DNA of 64,000 bases from Labia minor (Eukaryota; Arthropoda; Insecta; Dermaptera; Spongiphoridae). The first letter of the stretch is position 1; each line of letters starts with the position of its first letter. The notes beneath the pieces were generated by a model that was not told where the DNA came from, made no database searches, and was given only the letters and a program-made list of their open reading frames with translations. Location: contig OY720348.1 of NCBI GenBank assembly GCA_963082975.1, positions 21,319,146 through 21,383,145 on the forward strand, written 5' to 3'. The position numbers were made by a program, and so were the translations under genes. Shown here one piece after another: positions 50,511 to 62,619 of the stretch.

Positions 50511-51695
50511 AGATGAGAAAGTGTATTAATCTAATAAAAAAAAAAAATCTTCATTTGTTAAATATATGTATACAAGTATGAGTATAAAATCTCTCCACAG
50601 CATCTAGGTCGACGTTTTTCTGTTATTACTTCCCCCCTCCCCAATCCCTTTGCGTATAAAGGTCTTCAAAGAAGAGAAAAAAAGGGGAAGAAGGGTGAAT
50701 TGGATGGTGCCATTTATATGTAGAATGTTAAAATAATTACATTTATTCAATGCGGATCTTAATAGCAATTTGTCCCGGGGGTGCCTTAAGCTCTCTGTTA
50801 AGCCCCTTCCTCTGTCTCTGTTCGGATGTGGCTTTTTTCTAATTTTTTAAGATGAGATTTAAGTGAAGCAAAGCTTTCACCTCCAGGTTAGGCTTACTCA
50901 TGTTTGTATCTCATCTCATTGCTATAGACTTAGAAACTTAATTAAGGAGGTGTTTAGAAATGGCATAGAATGGCCAAAGATTTCCATTCATTCACAACAA
51001 AACAATGAATCAACGGATCATTTAAGAGTATAAATTGAGTAAACCATACTCTTAAAAGAATAATAGATATATCAAATCCAGGTTGTTAAAAAAAAAATTG
51101 TCATTGAATAACTACGAGGTTTGTTCAAAAGAAAAGGTGAATTATAAATTATTTCGAAAAGTATTTATTTATTCATCAATATCTAATTTGTCCCCTTCAA
51201 ATTAATTCCCCTCAGATATAATGCACTTATGCCAGTGCATCTTCTAATCGTTGAAGCACTTCTGAAAATCACTTTTCGGTATGGCCATCAGCTCGTTCTT
51301 TGATTCCGATTTTATTTCATCAATTGTGGCAAAACACTTTCCTTTCATTGATCTCTTCAGTTTTGGGGATAGCAAAGGAAAGGTGGTTGAGGCATGATTA
51401 CGATGTTGTTTTTGGCCAAAAAATCACGAACAAGCAATGATGTGTGAGCTGGTGCATTATCGTCATACAGAATCCATGATTTGTTTTTCCACAATTCCGA
51501 TAGTTTGAGCCGTATTGCTAAACGCAAACGTTGCATAACTTCCTTGTAGTATTACTTATTAACAGTACAACCTGTTGGCAAGAACTCATGATACACCACG
51601 CCATTGTAATCGAAGAAAACAGTGAGCAAACCCTTCACATTTGATCGAACATGGCGTGCTTTTATCGCACTTTTTTACCACTTATAAACATTTTT

Positions 51696-52310
51696 ACCGA
51701 CCGACGGTAGTAAGGGAGGTATTGTTTTCACACCAAATTTCACATGTGGAGATTTTTACATATCTCCACGAATCATGCATTTTCTTAACAGAAAAAAGTA
51801 TTTTTAGCATGATGTCTGTCCGTCCGCCTGTCCGTCCGTATAGATGTGTACAGCCTGAACGGCTCAACCGATTTTGATGAAATTTGGTATATTTACTTAA
51901 TGCATCAGTGGGATGAATTGATCAACTTTTGGTGCAAATCCGGAAACCGGAAGTGGTAGTATTAGCGATCGACGATAGGAATGGAAGGGTTATTTTCACA
52001 CCAAATTTCACATGAGGAGATTTTTTTACATATCACCACGAATGTATTGGTTTTATCCTCGGGAAAAATCATCTTCATTATGTTTTTCTTAATTTAAAAT
52101 TATATGACGTCACCCAGCCCTTCATGACGTCACAGCCTCGGGTAACGCCGGGTAACGCCGGCTACTTCAGCTATATATTATAAATAAAATAAAATTAAAA
52201 ATATTTATGTTCTATCCATATCTGTTTTTTATTACATTAATAGATATATTAAAATTATTTGAAATTGTTTCTGTAGCTGGAAATTAATTTACTTCAAACC
52301 GTCGGTCGGT
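51696..52310 (+). repeat. family C element with 13-bp terminal inverted repeats (copy C1)
   Basis: accgaccgacggt at 51696-51708 is exactly inverted at 52298-52310. Internal blocks: gtagtaagggaggtattgttttcacacc; (tccg)n, at about 51829; cagcctgaacggctcaaccg; ttgatgaaatttggtat; tgcaaatccggaaaccggaagtg; tgacgtcaccca and tgacgtcacagcc. Noncoding. It sits inside the mariner remnant. Confidence 0.65.
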
Positions 52311-52370
52311 TCGGACCTGGCCACAGGTCAACTTATTTTGAGACAAAATAGATTGGCCCAATGCCACAGA

Positions 52371-52774
52371 CAGAGGCGGAATAAACGCCGGGCGGACCGG
52401 GCGGCCGCCCGGGGCCTACCAGCCCGAGGGGCCCAACGAAGCCTAAATAAAAATATTTCCTTAAAAAAAATTTAAAAAAACTGTTGAGTTTATGGAATAA
52501 AACAAGTTATTCTTGATACAGATCTTTATTGAACAACAGATCTTTATTCGGTCGTGTTTGAACCCCGACTAACTTAAGAAAAAATAATCAATAAATTTTG
52601 GGTCTCGGCGACCACAGTAAAAATTATGTATTTTTACTTTCCCGCATACTTCGTATAAGGGAAGTATTGGAATCGTCAAAAATTTCGACTTCGAGATTTC
52701 GATAGATCTTGACGTTTTAGACCTCCCTGAGTCGGAAAATACCATTTTTCGAATTATGTCTGTGTGTGTGTATG

Positions 52775-52805
<31 letters not shown>

Positions 52806-53960
52806 TGTCTGTAAGCAAATTTACTCAAAAACTAATCAAGCTAGGACTTTGAAATTTGATACACCGATATTATTCACAGTTTGTAGATTTCTATCAAAAT
52901 TTCGTCAAAATCGGTTAACCGGAAGTGGTACTTTACCGACAATGGTTGCGTTTACCTTTCAAGTAAAGTACCAGTTTGCTTCGAGATATTTGCTTCATAT
53001 TTTGTAAATAGATTTAAAAATATGAAAAAAATTGAGATACCAAATTTCATCATGATCTGACTACCGAAAGTGACATTTTACCTATACAAGTAGCGTTTCT
53101 TTTTTACCGAGCGACGATAGTAAGGGAAGTATTGTTTTCACACCAAATTTCACCTATGGATATTTTTAGGTACATATCTCCACGAATCATGCATTTTCTT
53201 AACAGAAAAAAGTATTTTTAGCATGATGTCTGTCCGTCCGTCCGTCCGTATAGATGTGTACAGCCTGAACGGCTCAACGGATTTTGATGAAATTTGGTAT
53301 ATTTACTTAATACATCAGTAGGATGAATTGATCAACTTTTGGTGCAAATCCGGAAACCGGAAGTGCTAGTATTGCCGATCGAAGAGAGGAAGTGAAGGGT
53401 TATTTTCATATCAAATTTCACGTGAGGACATATCTCCACGTGTTATGCACTTTGTATTGGTTTTATCCTCGAGAAAAATCATCTTCATTAGTTTTTTCTT
53501 AATTTAAAATTATATGACGTCACCCAGCACTTCATGACGTCACAGCCAGCCCTTATATATTATAAATAAAATTAAAAATTAAAAATATATATATCCATAT
53601 AAGTTTTTTTTACATTTAAAATATCAGTTAACCGGAAGTAGCACTTTATTCTATATATATATATATATATAAATGTTACCAAATATCAAATTTGACACCA
53701 ATAAACTAATACGAACTGGCTCTTTATCAATACCAAGTTTACACATTCTAAATATTCATTCACAACTCTTTATACCTATTTATATGCGGGAAAGTCTAGG
53801 GGAGGACACTCCCGCTTATTTACATACGTACTATATAAGTAGTATAAAACAGCCTAAATTATAATATAAACAAAATTTGTCTTTCAATTATAATTGTAAA
53901 TAACAGAGGGCCCATTCAATTTTAACACCCGGGGCCCCCAATCAACTTAATCCGCCACTG
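52371..53960. mobile_element. hAT-like non-autonomous element inside the mariner
   Basis: The ends are cagaggcgga and, inverted, cagtggcgga (9 of 10). A perfect 8-bp duplication, gccacaga, lies at 52363-52370 and 53961-53968, and the mariner sequence resumes across it. Subterminal GC blocks (gcggccgcccggggcc; cccggggcccccaatc) are typical of such ends. The interior is mainly family B and C repeat. Confidence 0.82.
52636..53795 (+). repeat. family B repeat with 13-bp inverted ends, containing family C copy C2
   Basis: actttcccgcata at 52636-52648 is exactly inverted at 53783-53795. The first 460 bases follow the family A order with different letters: aatttcgacttcgagatttcg; a (GT)n(TATG)n tract at 52758-52803; tactcaaaaactaatcaagct; gaaatttgatacacc; tttctatcaaaatttcg; aaccggaagtggtacttta. 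C2 (53106 to about 53570) repeats C1 closely, including (tccg)n and the paired tgacgtca blocks. Confidence 0.6.
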
Positions 53961-55221
53961 GCCACAGACAACATTTCATTGGCATTGGAGAACTTTATTC
54001 CATTTTTAACGCAAATTTTAAAAAATCGAAGAACACACAAAAACGTGATTAACTTTTTCAGTTGTCAAAAACAAACTACTAATCCAAAATGGCTGATAAT
54101 ATTAACATATGAGAAACATATTTATACCAACATAACAAAAAATTCAATAATTGAATGTACACAGCCCGCGAAAAATTAAAAATTTACCTTTTCATTTGAA
54201 CATACTTCGTATTTTATTTACCAATTGAAATTTTATCATTATTTTTTAATTCTATCATAACTATTAATGTGATATTTATAATAAATTAATGTTCTACGCC
54301 GTTCTTTCCATCTAATCAGTGGATCAACCCCCCTGATCTTTCTTTTACATGATGAATTTTAAAATAATAGTTAATTTATCGAATAAAATTATATATTCAT
54401 CTATCATTACTTTTAATTCAATCATATTAATGTAAAATTTATAATTAATGAACTTTCTACGCCGATCTAGTCAGTAGCTCAGTACACCTGAACCCTCTTT
54501 TACATGATAGAATTTTTTAATACTAGATAAATTAAAATGAACATTTTTTACATTTTATTTTTACTTATCAATTTAAAACCGAATATTTACATATAATATG
54601 GTAGTTAGGGTATATTTGAAGTTGAAATAAAAAAGTATTTTTCTAAGTGTAGCCCTTTTATTTAATTTAATAAAAAGAATATTTTATAAAACAAAAACAG
54701 AACAAAAACCTAAAGAAAATGATTAGAAAATAATTCTAACAATTATTCCTTTCCAAAAAAGAATAAGTTCATTTACTTATGTCAACGAAAATAAGAAGAT
54801 GCTGGATGATGGAAAAATTCGGGGAGGGGGGAGGAAGAAGACTATTTATTAATTAAACGATTTGTTGTGAAAATTATTAATGTGAAAAAGGGAGGAGAGA
54901 TAGTCAAGTTAGATCGAAGATAGTTTTAATTAGATTAAATATAAATAAATATTAAAAAAAATGTTTTTTCATCTCTCTTTGCATTTAACCATTTATTAAA
55001 ATCATATATTATATAAAATGATTAATTAATCTTTCAATAAAATTAAAATTCTTTCCAACCGTTTCAACATCAAAAATTATATTTGAATCATCTCTCATTA
55101 ATAAATCATTATACTCAGCCCCTATCAATACGAAATAAAAATAACATTGAAATAATAATTAATTATATTGAACAAATAATTACATTCAATAATTTAATTC
55201 AATTATGTCAAATATCTAAAC

Positions 55222-55275
55222 CAGAAATCAAATGATGTTTCTAAAGCTGGCGCTCTATCAACTTAGCCATTGCAA
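55222..55275 (-). repeat. tRNA-like fragment (possible SINE head)
   Basis: On the minus strand the text tggctaagttgatagagcg then ccagctttagaa resembles the D arm and anticodon arm of a tRNA-derived SINE (A box present). No B box or 3' half follows, so it is not a functional tRNA gene. Confidence 0.35.
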
Positions 55276-55315
55276 GGCAAATTTATATCCTGCTAATATG
55301 ATATAAGGGACATTT

Positions 55316-55490
55316 TTACTATCTCGCCAGAGGATAGTATTGCGATCATGAAAATTTTCAATGTTGAGATTTTGATGTTTTTATACCCTTTGAAGGTTCC
55401 TGAATCCTTTTCACTAAGGTTGAAAAAAATGTATGTGTTATGTGTGTATGTATGTAGACAAGATTACGCAAAAATGGCCTTCTATTTTAA
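55316..55490 (+). repeat. family A dispersed repeat, copy A3 (truncated)
   Basis: Starts ttactatctcgccagaggat, keeps agtattgcgatcatgaaaat and gaaggttcctgaatcc, a short GT tract, then acaagattacgcaaaaatgg and stops. The half after the microsatellite is missing. Confidence 0.7.
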
Positions 55491-57830
55491 ATTTAAAAAA
55501 ACGGAGTCTTAAGAAATTAAGATGCCTTATGCAACATGGATGGGTAAATGAATTGGGCTGGAAGAGGAGGCAATTTATAATTTTCTTCTAATTACATAAA
55601 TGTATATTTAGCAATACATAATAGTATAACATTTAAGAATTACAAATTTTTCTATTTCTTATATTCAAATTTAAATTCAGCATAGAAATTCTATTTAACT
55701 GAAATATTTTATAAATTAACTGATCAGATGTTTTTTTGTGTGTAATTATAAAAAAGATAACATGAACATATATATATTAGTTCAATAGCTCTTGCTTGAA
55801 ATCAAAATAAGAAAAACAAGTAAGTAAATATATTGGGAGTTGTCTCGAGATATATACAATAGAATATAGAATACGAGTAATATATAATATATATAACGTA
55901 ACGCCTACGCTGTTTAGCTAATAGAAGCTTCCGAGCTTTAAAATTATTTCCAAATTTATAATTAATTCATTCTAATAAAATATCTGTCTTTATAATCAGT
56001 TGTATTTTTTTTAATGCAGATTAAAAATGCTTTGAAACTGTTGTTAATCAATGTATCACATATTAATTTTCCGTTATTATAACTTTTAATGAAATAATAA
56101 TATTTAGATATATTTCAAAGACACATAATAAAATTCTTGTTTAACAAATGAAAGTATTAAAAACTGACCTTTCATATTATCTATAATTAAAAGAGAATGT
56201 TAAAATGATTTCTATTTAAATTTCAATTGATTTTTGATTTTGATAATCATGTAGAATTCTCAGAAAATAATTGATATTGAAAGAATAAATATTTATCAGA
56301 ATTTATCATTTTTTTAGATAAATTAAATAGTAAATTACAAGATAAAAGAAAAAAAGAAAATAAATTAGCCCTGTCGTTTGGGCGTCTCTAGAATAAATGT
56401 CACTTCAAATTGAAAATAAAAAAATTGTATTTACTTAAATGAATAATAATATCCAAATATATATTAAAAAAATCAACTCATCTTGAATAGAAAATATTAA
56501 AAAATAGAATAGTAATAATAAATAGAAATATATATACCAGAATATATATATATATATATATAGGGGGTACGGTATATAATATATCCTATTATATTAAATG
56601 ACATGAGAAAAATGAAATAGAAAAGAGATTAATTAGAAGAAAAGAAGAAATATACATTTTCAAATTCTAATAAAATGTGTGAATAATTTTAAATTAAATT
56701 TTGAGTAATGTGCAGATATATCACGGTAAATATATATATATTAATAAATAAAATATCATTCATAATATGAATATTAAATAAAAAACAAATATGATATTTT
56801 TCTATTAAAATAATTATTAAAAAAATCAGTAAATCATTTGAGACTTTATTACAATGAAGTAGGGGTGATGTTAATTGATCGCTTTATATTGGTGAATTAT
56901 GATAATTTCAATAGAAAATACACTTACGCTTTTGATTTAGTAGAGAGAGAAAGAGCGCCATCGCCGCCTGCTTGGTTTGAGTTGGCATGCGCACTCACAC
57001 AACGAAATCGACTGGCTGACTGAGCGAGCTTTCACTCGACTAGGAGCCCCTTGCATTTAGGCAACCTGCAATACAAGCCACCTAATTTAAACTTGAAATA
57101 TTTAAATAGTATACTCTATTATTAATTGTATTAATTCTGCATCTAATATTTACATAAAAATTTTAAAATAAATTTATATATTTGAATTTTCTAATATAAG
57201 AAACGAATGAATATCAATTTTAATGAAATTTAGAAAAAATATAAACAAATAAAAATTTTAAAAGAAACTATTGGAAAATAAAATATAATTTATAGTATAA
57301 TATCAAGATAATATCAAGATGATAGATATATCATATATATTAGGTTTTTTTGGAATATTGTTTTGATATTTTCATAAATGGGTTTAAATAGAATTAATAA
57401 AAATAGAAAAGTAAAGAGCTATCAAAAGATGATTTAATACGAGATAAAAAAAGAAAATTTAAACAAAATTTATACAAAATTGATTAAGGTACCTTAAGTC
57501 TATACCAGTCTATGCCAGTAGGTATAGATGATTATTAAGAATAAGTAAATTTGAAAATTTACTTTATTTAATAAGTTAATTAGTGTTTCATATTTTCTCT
57601 CTTTAAATGACAGTGGGGTAAAAAAGATCATCCACCCCCTTTTGTATTGAATGAGGTGTGTGATTCTATCTATCTCCGATCATAAGATGAAAGTTTTTAA
57701 CAAAATTTTCACTGATAACATTTTGTTGAAATAAGAAGACTTTTTGGATTAATACTATATTTTTGGGAGTTTAGCAAATTTATGAAATGTATTTGTTTTC
57801 AAATGCTTTTAGCTTCAATGGTCCTTTTGC

Positions 57831-58050
57831 GAATGAGCTGCATTTGTCAAAAGTTGATAGAAAACTACGAATTTTGAATAATGCCCGTATACAAAATTTC
57901 ATTATTCTAGCTCAAACCGTTTTTGCGTAATCTTGTTTATACACACAGAGAGAAACATTTTTCTCAACCTTATTGAAAATGACTCAGAGACTTTCAAAAC
58001 GTATAACATCATCAAAATCTCGCCATCGAAAATGTTCGTGATCACAATGT
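57831..58050 (-). repeat. family A dispersed repeat, copy A4
   Basis: In reverse: gcatttgtcaaaagttgata, tcattattctagctcaaacc, a short CA-rich tract, ctcaaccttattgaaaatg, gccatcgaaaatgttcgtg. The internal microsatellite has shrunk to acacacagaga, so its length varies between copies while its position is fixed. Confidence 0.7.
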
Positions 58051-58309
58051 CTCATCTATATATGTATATAATAAAGGTTTTTGCCTGCACATTGCTCAGA
58101 ATTTAAAAATTTTTGTATATTGCAATTATGTTAATTTTATTTTATAAATTGTCTCAAGTCTCAAACTTTGCATTTTCTCAAATTTCATTATAATTAAAAA
58201 TATTCAATAATAATCTAGCAATGAAAATAAAATATCAAAATGAAATGATCAGGAAATATTATACTCTATTTCACTATTATAACATATACAATACTTATGA
58301 ACCATAGGC

Positions 58310-59312
58310 GGAGGAAATATTAGGAGATATCATTGGGAGTTCAGGCCAAATCGATCAACATTAGATCAGATATTTTCATTATGACAGATATTAGAAAAAA
58401 AACTGCGAATTCAATATTTCTCTTCACTAATTATTTGTAGACTTTAGTAAAACATAGGTATGACTCAATAGATCCAGATAAACTTTTTCAAATTTTGATC
58501 TTCAAATTTGTCTTGAAGGTAGTAAAAAAAAGAGTAAGATGCGGAAATCAATTGTAAAATATTAGGTTATCCAGACGACTTAAATATAATAGGAGATTCG
58601 GCAATTGCAATTACAGATAGCGAGGAAAAATTAATGGAGGTAGGAAAAGAGATGGGGATTGAAATTAATAGTGATAAGAAAAAATATTTAGTAACCAAGA
58701 GGAAGAGTATTAACATATAAAATCTTAATATATAAAATGTAGAATTTGAATATGTAGAAAAATTGAATGTAATCACGAAGGATAAGAATATTTGAGAAGA
58801 ATTTAAATCGATGTTGCAATCGGGAAACACCAGTTATCATGCAGTAAAGAGGCTTATCTCATCAAAATTATTATCAAAGGGGATCAAAATTAAAATATAT
58901 AAAACAGTTATTTTGCCTGTTGTATTATATGGGAGGGAGGCATGGTCTATGACCCTGGGAGATGAGAGTAGATTCAGAGTATTTGAGAATAGGATTCTTC
59001 CCATTGGCCAAAGAAAGATGAGGTCACCGGGGAATGGCGGAGAAATTGCATGACCTCTCTGCATCTTCAGAAATAGTTAGGGTTATAAAAGGGAAAAAGC
59101 TGCGATAGGAAGGGCACGTGGCTAGAATGGGAGAGGAAAAAGATATTGGTGGGGAGATCGAATGGAAAACGCCCGCTTGGAAAACCAAGGACGCGTAGGA
59201 AGGGACGTAAGAGAGATGGAACAAGGGCTCAGGATAGGGACACTTGTAGAAATGTGGTTGTTGCGGCCAAGAACTTTCGAGTACCTTTGAGCCGCATAGA
59301 TAGATAGATATA
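58310..59312 (+). pseudogene. non-LTR retrotransposon reverse transcriptase C-terminal part (copy L2)
   Basis: Read with frameshifts and stops: WGFRPNRSTLDQIF (before motif A), LFVDFSKT, then LGYPDDLNIIGDS, where YPDD replaces the usual YADD active site. It continues through VKRLISSKLLSKGIKIKIYK, VVLYGREAWSMT, and a decayed region after the domain. It ends ggccaagaactttcgag and a (TAGA)n tail. This is the longest of at least five copies in the window and the reference for the others. It resembles the arthropod endonuclease-reverse transcriptase families with a C-terminal GHVARM block. Confidence 0.75.
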
Positions 59313-59497
59313 ACATATACAATAATAATAATATATAATTAATTTACTGATTAAATTAAAATATATTTTAAATAAGAACACAAAAAGAAATGAATGTTTA
59401 ATGTAATATACTGATTGAAACAAAATGGATGAAAACCTTTTACTACTTTCAACCAAATACTATGTACCACTTGGGGGTACAGGGGGCGGAGGTGTGA

Positions 59498-59516
59498 AGA
59501 GCGCCGAAGGCGCTCT
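59498..59516. repeat. 8-bp GC hairpin with GAA loop
   Basis: agagcgcc-gaa-ggcgctct is a perfect stem in otherwise A/T-rich DNA, next to ggggtacagggggcgg. It lies between the LINE copy L2 and another GC-richer patch (59580-59830) of unknown nature. It may be part of a repeat. Confidence 0.5.
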
Positions 59517-59579
59517 GAGCAGCTAGTTATTATATATTTATAAGATAATTTTTTTTTGCCCCATTTTCTTTTTAGCATT

Positions 59580-59840
59580 TGTTACTTGCAGGTCTGTTGC
59601 TTTGAACAGTCTCCTCGATTGTAGCGAGAGTCTCACGCCGGAGTAGGAGGGGGGGGTTGGGATCTGCGAAGGATTTTAATATTAAATAGATAGGATTTTT
59701 AAGGGTTTGGGACACGACTTGCCCAATGGAAGGCGAGGAAAAGTCGTGGCTTGCGTGAGCAGGGTTGCTTCCCTGAAGTGGACCTATCTCTATCTGGATC
59801 ATAGAGAGGGTACACCCGCTACTCTTGGGAATTTTTTTCT
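59580..59840. repeat. unassigned GC-richer repeat-like segment
   Basis: Minus-strand text reads SGCTLSMIQIEIGPLQGSN and SSPSIGQVVSQTLKNP within a 104-codon frame, and the DNA is far less A/T-rich than its surroundings (cgccggagtaggagggg, ggcttgcgtgagcaggg). I cannot place it in a family; it is probably debris of a mobile element. Confidence 0.3.
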
Positions 59841-60359
59841 TTAAATTAATTTTATTGAAAATTTTACTCTTGTTGATCTGGAACACTCGAGTTAAGGAAT
59901 GCTAGTTAAGGATTCCTGCTCTCTTAATCCAAATTCAAACTACTAAATATAAATAATTTATCTATAGTCAATACTAATAGATTACCTAATTTTTAACTCG
60001 ATATCGATCACAATGAATAGGTTACTGTATATTTTAAAGCAGCGATTCTCAAATTGTTGGGGGCGCGAGCTTACTATCAGAGGGGCAGGAGAATATCCAA
60101 GAAAAAATATTATTTTAAAATAATTGATTAACTGAATCAAAGAAAACACATAGAAAAACTCTTGTTAGTTAAAAAAAACTCATGAGGCTGGGGAACAATT
60201 TTTCTTTTAAATTAATTAAGTATTTGAAAATTTTGTTCATATAAAACTGAACTCCTAGTTTGGTAGTTGGATGCGCTATCCTACTACTCTTATAAAATTA
60301 AAATTAATTAATTAAATTTAATTAAAGAATTAATCTTTTAAAATTAGACCAAATATATT

Positions 60360-60360
<1 letters not shown>

Positions 60361-60402
<42 letters not shown>
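60361..60402. repeat. (TA)n microsatellite
   Basis: One of the longest of about ten (TA)n tracts. Others are at about 6535-6556, 14626-14660, 17221-17250, 25075-25112, 33615-33641, 53653-53671, 56540-56562, 61183-61205 and 62573-62611. Confidence 0.9.
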
Positions 60403-60407
<5 letters not shown>

Positions 60408-60524
60408 ATATCTAATTTAATTATAGTATAAATTGGTTTGGATAAAAATTGTTCACCTGATATCATTTCCGCAAGTGGCGAATTTTCGTCCTTTTCACCT
60501 GTTCGCTAAAATATAAATATACGA

Positions 60525-60892
60525 GGTGTGTTGGAAAAGTAAGGTGACTTTGTATTTTTAAGAAAAAATATTTATTTATTAATTAATAATTATGTTGTCC
60601 CCTTCAAAGTAATCCCCCTCAGATACAATACACTTATGCCAACAGTTTTTACAATCCTCAAAGCACTTCTCATAAGCACTTTTCGGTATAGCCTTGAGCT
60701 CCTCCAGCGTTGCAATCTTTATTTCCTCAATCGTTGCAAATCTCCGTCCTTTCATAGGTCTCTTTAGTTTTGGAAACAAGAAAAAGTCACATGGGGCCAA
60801 TTCCGGTGAATATGGTGGCTGAGGCATGATTGTGGTCCAATGATTTTGTTTGGCCAGAAAATCCCCCACAAGCAAAGATGAGTGAGCAGGTA
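60525..60892 (-). pseudogene. mariner-like transposase C-terminus, second copy
   Basis: One open frame (60579-60875, minus): VGDFLAKQNH, MPQPPYSPELAPCDFFLFPK with the third catalytic Asp intact, KGRRFATIEEIK, CWHKCIVSEGDYFEGD. The inverted repeat end acgaggtgtgttggaaaagtaaggtga is at 60520-60546. It is cut off by a (TA)n run at 60893, so the first two Asp and the DNA-binding half are missing. It is a different, better-kept subfamily from the copy at 51-54 kb. Confidence 0.8.
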
Positions 60893-61049
60893 TATATATA
60901 TATATATAAATTTTAAACTACCGAGTCGTTTAATTTAAAAGAACATAAATTAAAAAAAATATATTCATAAAACATACAGCCCATAATAATGCATATTAAC
61001 CCACTGAAAGACAGAAAAGTATGGCCTGTGGATATAACATAATATATAG

Positions 61050-61450
61050 TACCTGGTTCACTGACCCGCCGCTCGGTCATTAAAAAAAATTATTCCTTAT
61101 TATCGGGTATTTTTTTTATAAAAATTATCATTGGTGTGAATTTCAAAAAAATCATTAGAGCGGTTTAATATCTCATAAATGGAAATATATATATATATAT
61201 ATATATTACACATTAAATATAAAATATTCTTTTCTTATTCTGACCATCCAATTGAATAATTAATACTTATTTTGTGACGTCATTTAAATTTACTCTTTTA
61301 AATTAAAAAAAATACAATAAAGTTGGTTTTTCCCAATGCTGAAAACAATACACCTCGATTTTTCTTTATAAAAATGATCTACGGTGTGAATTTCAAAAAA
61401 AAAATCCTTAGAGTGGTTTAATATCTACAAATTCCAAATATCTATATCTA
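61050..61450 (-). repeat. diverged repeat shared with 35.8-35.9 kb
   Basis: tacctggttcactgacccgccgctcggt and ttattccttattatcggg are inverted versions of the text at 35850-35935 (ggctcggtgaaccag, cccgataataaggaat). A partial internal duplication (ttcaaaaaaatc.ttagag.ggtttaatatct) occurs twice. Noncoding. Confidence 0.5.
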
Positions 61451-62539
61451 TATCTATATCTATATGCTAGTATAATAAGATAAGATATATATGTAAGTGT
61501 GTATATGATAAATGAATGAAAGTAAAATTTGTAATTCACTCCAATCGATTCTATCAAATTCTCTTCACTATTTGCAATATAAAAAATTTTATTTTATTAA
61601 ATTTTAATAACGTCTATTTAATAAGTATTTAATGAGTCATCAGTATAATAATAATAATAGAATAGAAATTGATCCCTTTCCTTCCTAGGAGGATGAAATT
61701 TAAAGATAACCTCGCCGGTTGCTTCACCCCAAATAACAGGGAGAGCTTATTAGAAGCTCTCTGACAAAAAAAAAGAGCAAATTACTCTCCCCTTGTTTCA
61801 TTATTTTTTCGATTAATATGCTTCGTGAATATTCTATGGCATATTCATTTGTCTTTGTACTTTTTTTGTTTTAAAAAACTGACAATTTATTTATCGGATT
61901 GTTGGTCCATTGGGAATTGGGTTACTTTTCCTCTTGAAATAATTCATCGGACATTTTTTTTTTATTTTCCTACCAATTTATAAGGTAATCGCATTGCTGA
62001 TCCAACCACACGCAAAACATATTAATTAATTTAATTAAAAAGAATTTGTTAATAGATGCCCGGAAGAAAAAGTTTCCCAAGTCGATCTCTCCTTTACCGG
62101 GAAGTCTTGGGTTATCGAAACTCTGGAAATTAAACAATTGTGTTATGTTTAAAAAATCATGAGATTTCGATGATTTGTGCTCTGTCCCGCGTTTCAATCT
62201 CCCTTATTGTTTGTCTTTGGAATTCATTTAGTGCCCCCTCGAGGTTCTATCTATATATAATCCAAATACAAAAGGGAATTGGCTCAATCTGTAAATACTA
62301 TTAAATTCTATTAGTAGAGCCGGATCGTGAGCAAAGGTAATGTCAATAAATCAATTATTTGTTTTACTAAAAAATTATTAAATGAAATAGTTCATTTGTT
62401 CTGGATTGATAAAGATGAATTCCCTTATCGAACACATACAAAAAGATTTAAAGCATTATTTTTTTAGAAAACAACAAATAATAATTCTCAATTAGTTAAA
62501 TTAATAATAATAATTAAGTATTAATATTATAAAAGGTAT

Positions 62540-62569
62540 AGTATATCATATCTTATCATACCAGCAAAA

Positions 62570-62619
<50 letters not shown>

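Larger units (their letters stand above)
51115..54209 (-). pseudogene. mariner-like transposon (irritans-type) split by nested insertions
   Basis: The ends are cgaggtttgttcaaaagaaaaggtga and, inverted, cgaagtatgttcaaatgaaaaggtaa, each beside a TA. The C-terminal transposase (51180-51690, minus) shows RSNVKGLLTVFFDYNGVVYHEF with the first Asp, DDNAPAHTSLLVRDF with the second, and HWHKCIISEGN. A stop interrupts VNK*YY, and the stretch with the third Asp (normally SPDLAPCDFF) is deleted between MPQPPF and PKLKRSMKG. The N-terminal half is largely gone. Two insertions split it: a family C repeat (51696-52310) and a hAT-like element (52371-53960). Confidence 0.8.

Noticed and set aside
58811-59053. 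80-codon frame as a host gene
   Set aside because: VKRLISSKLLSKGIKIKIYK and VVLYGREAWSMT identify it as the region after a LINE reverse transcriptase domain.
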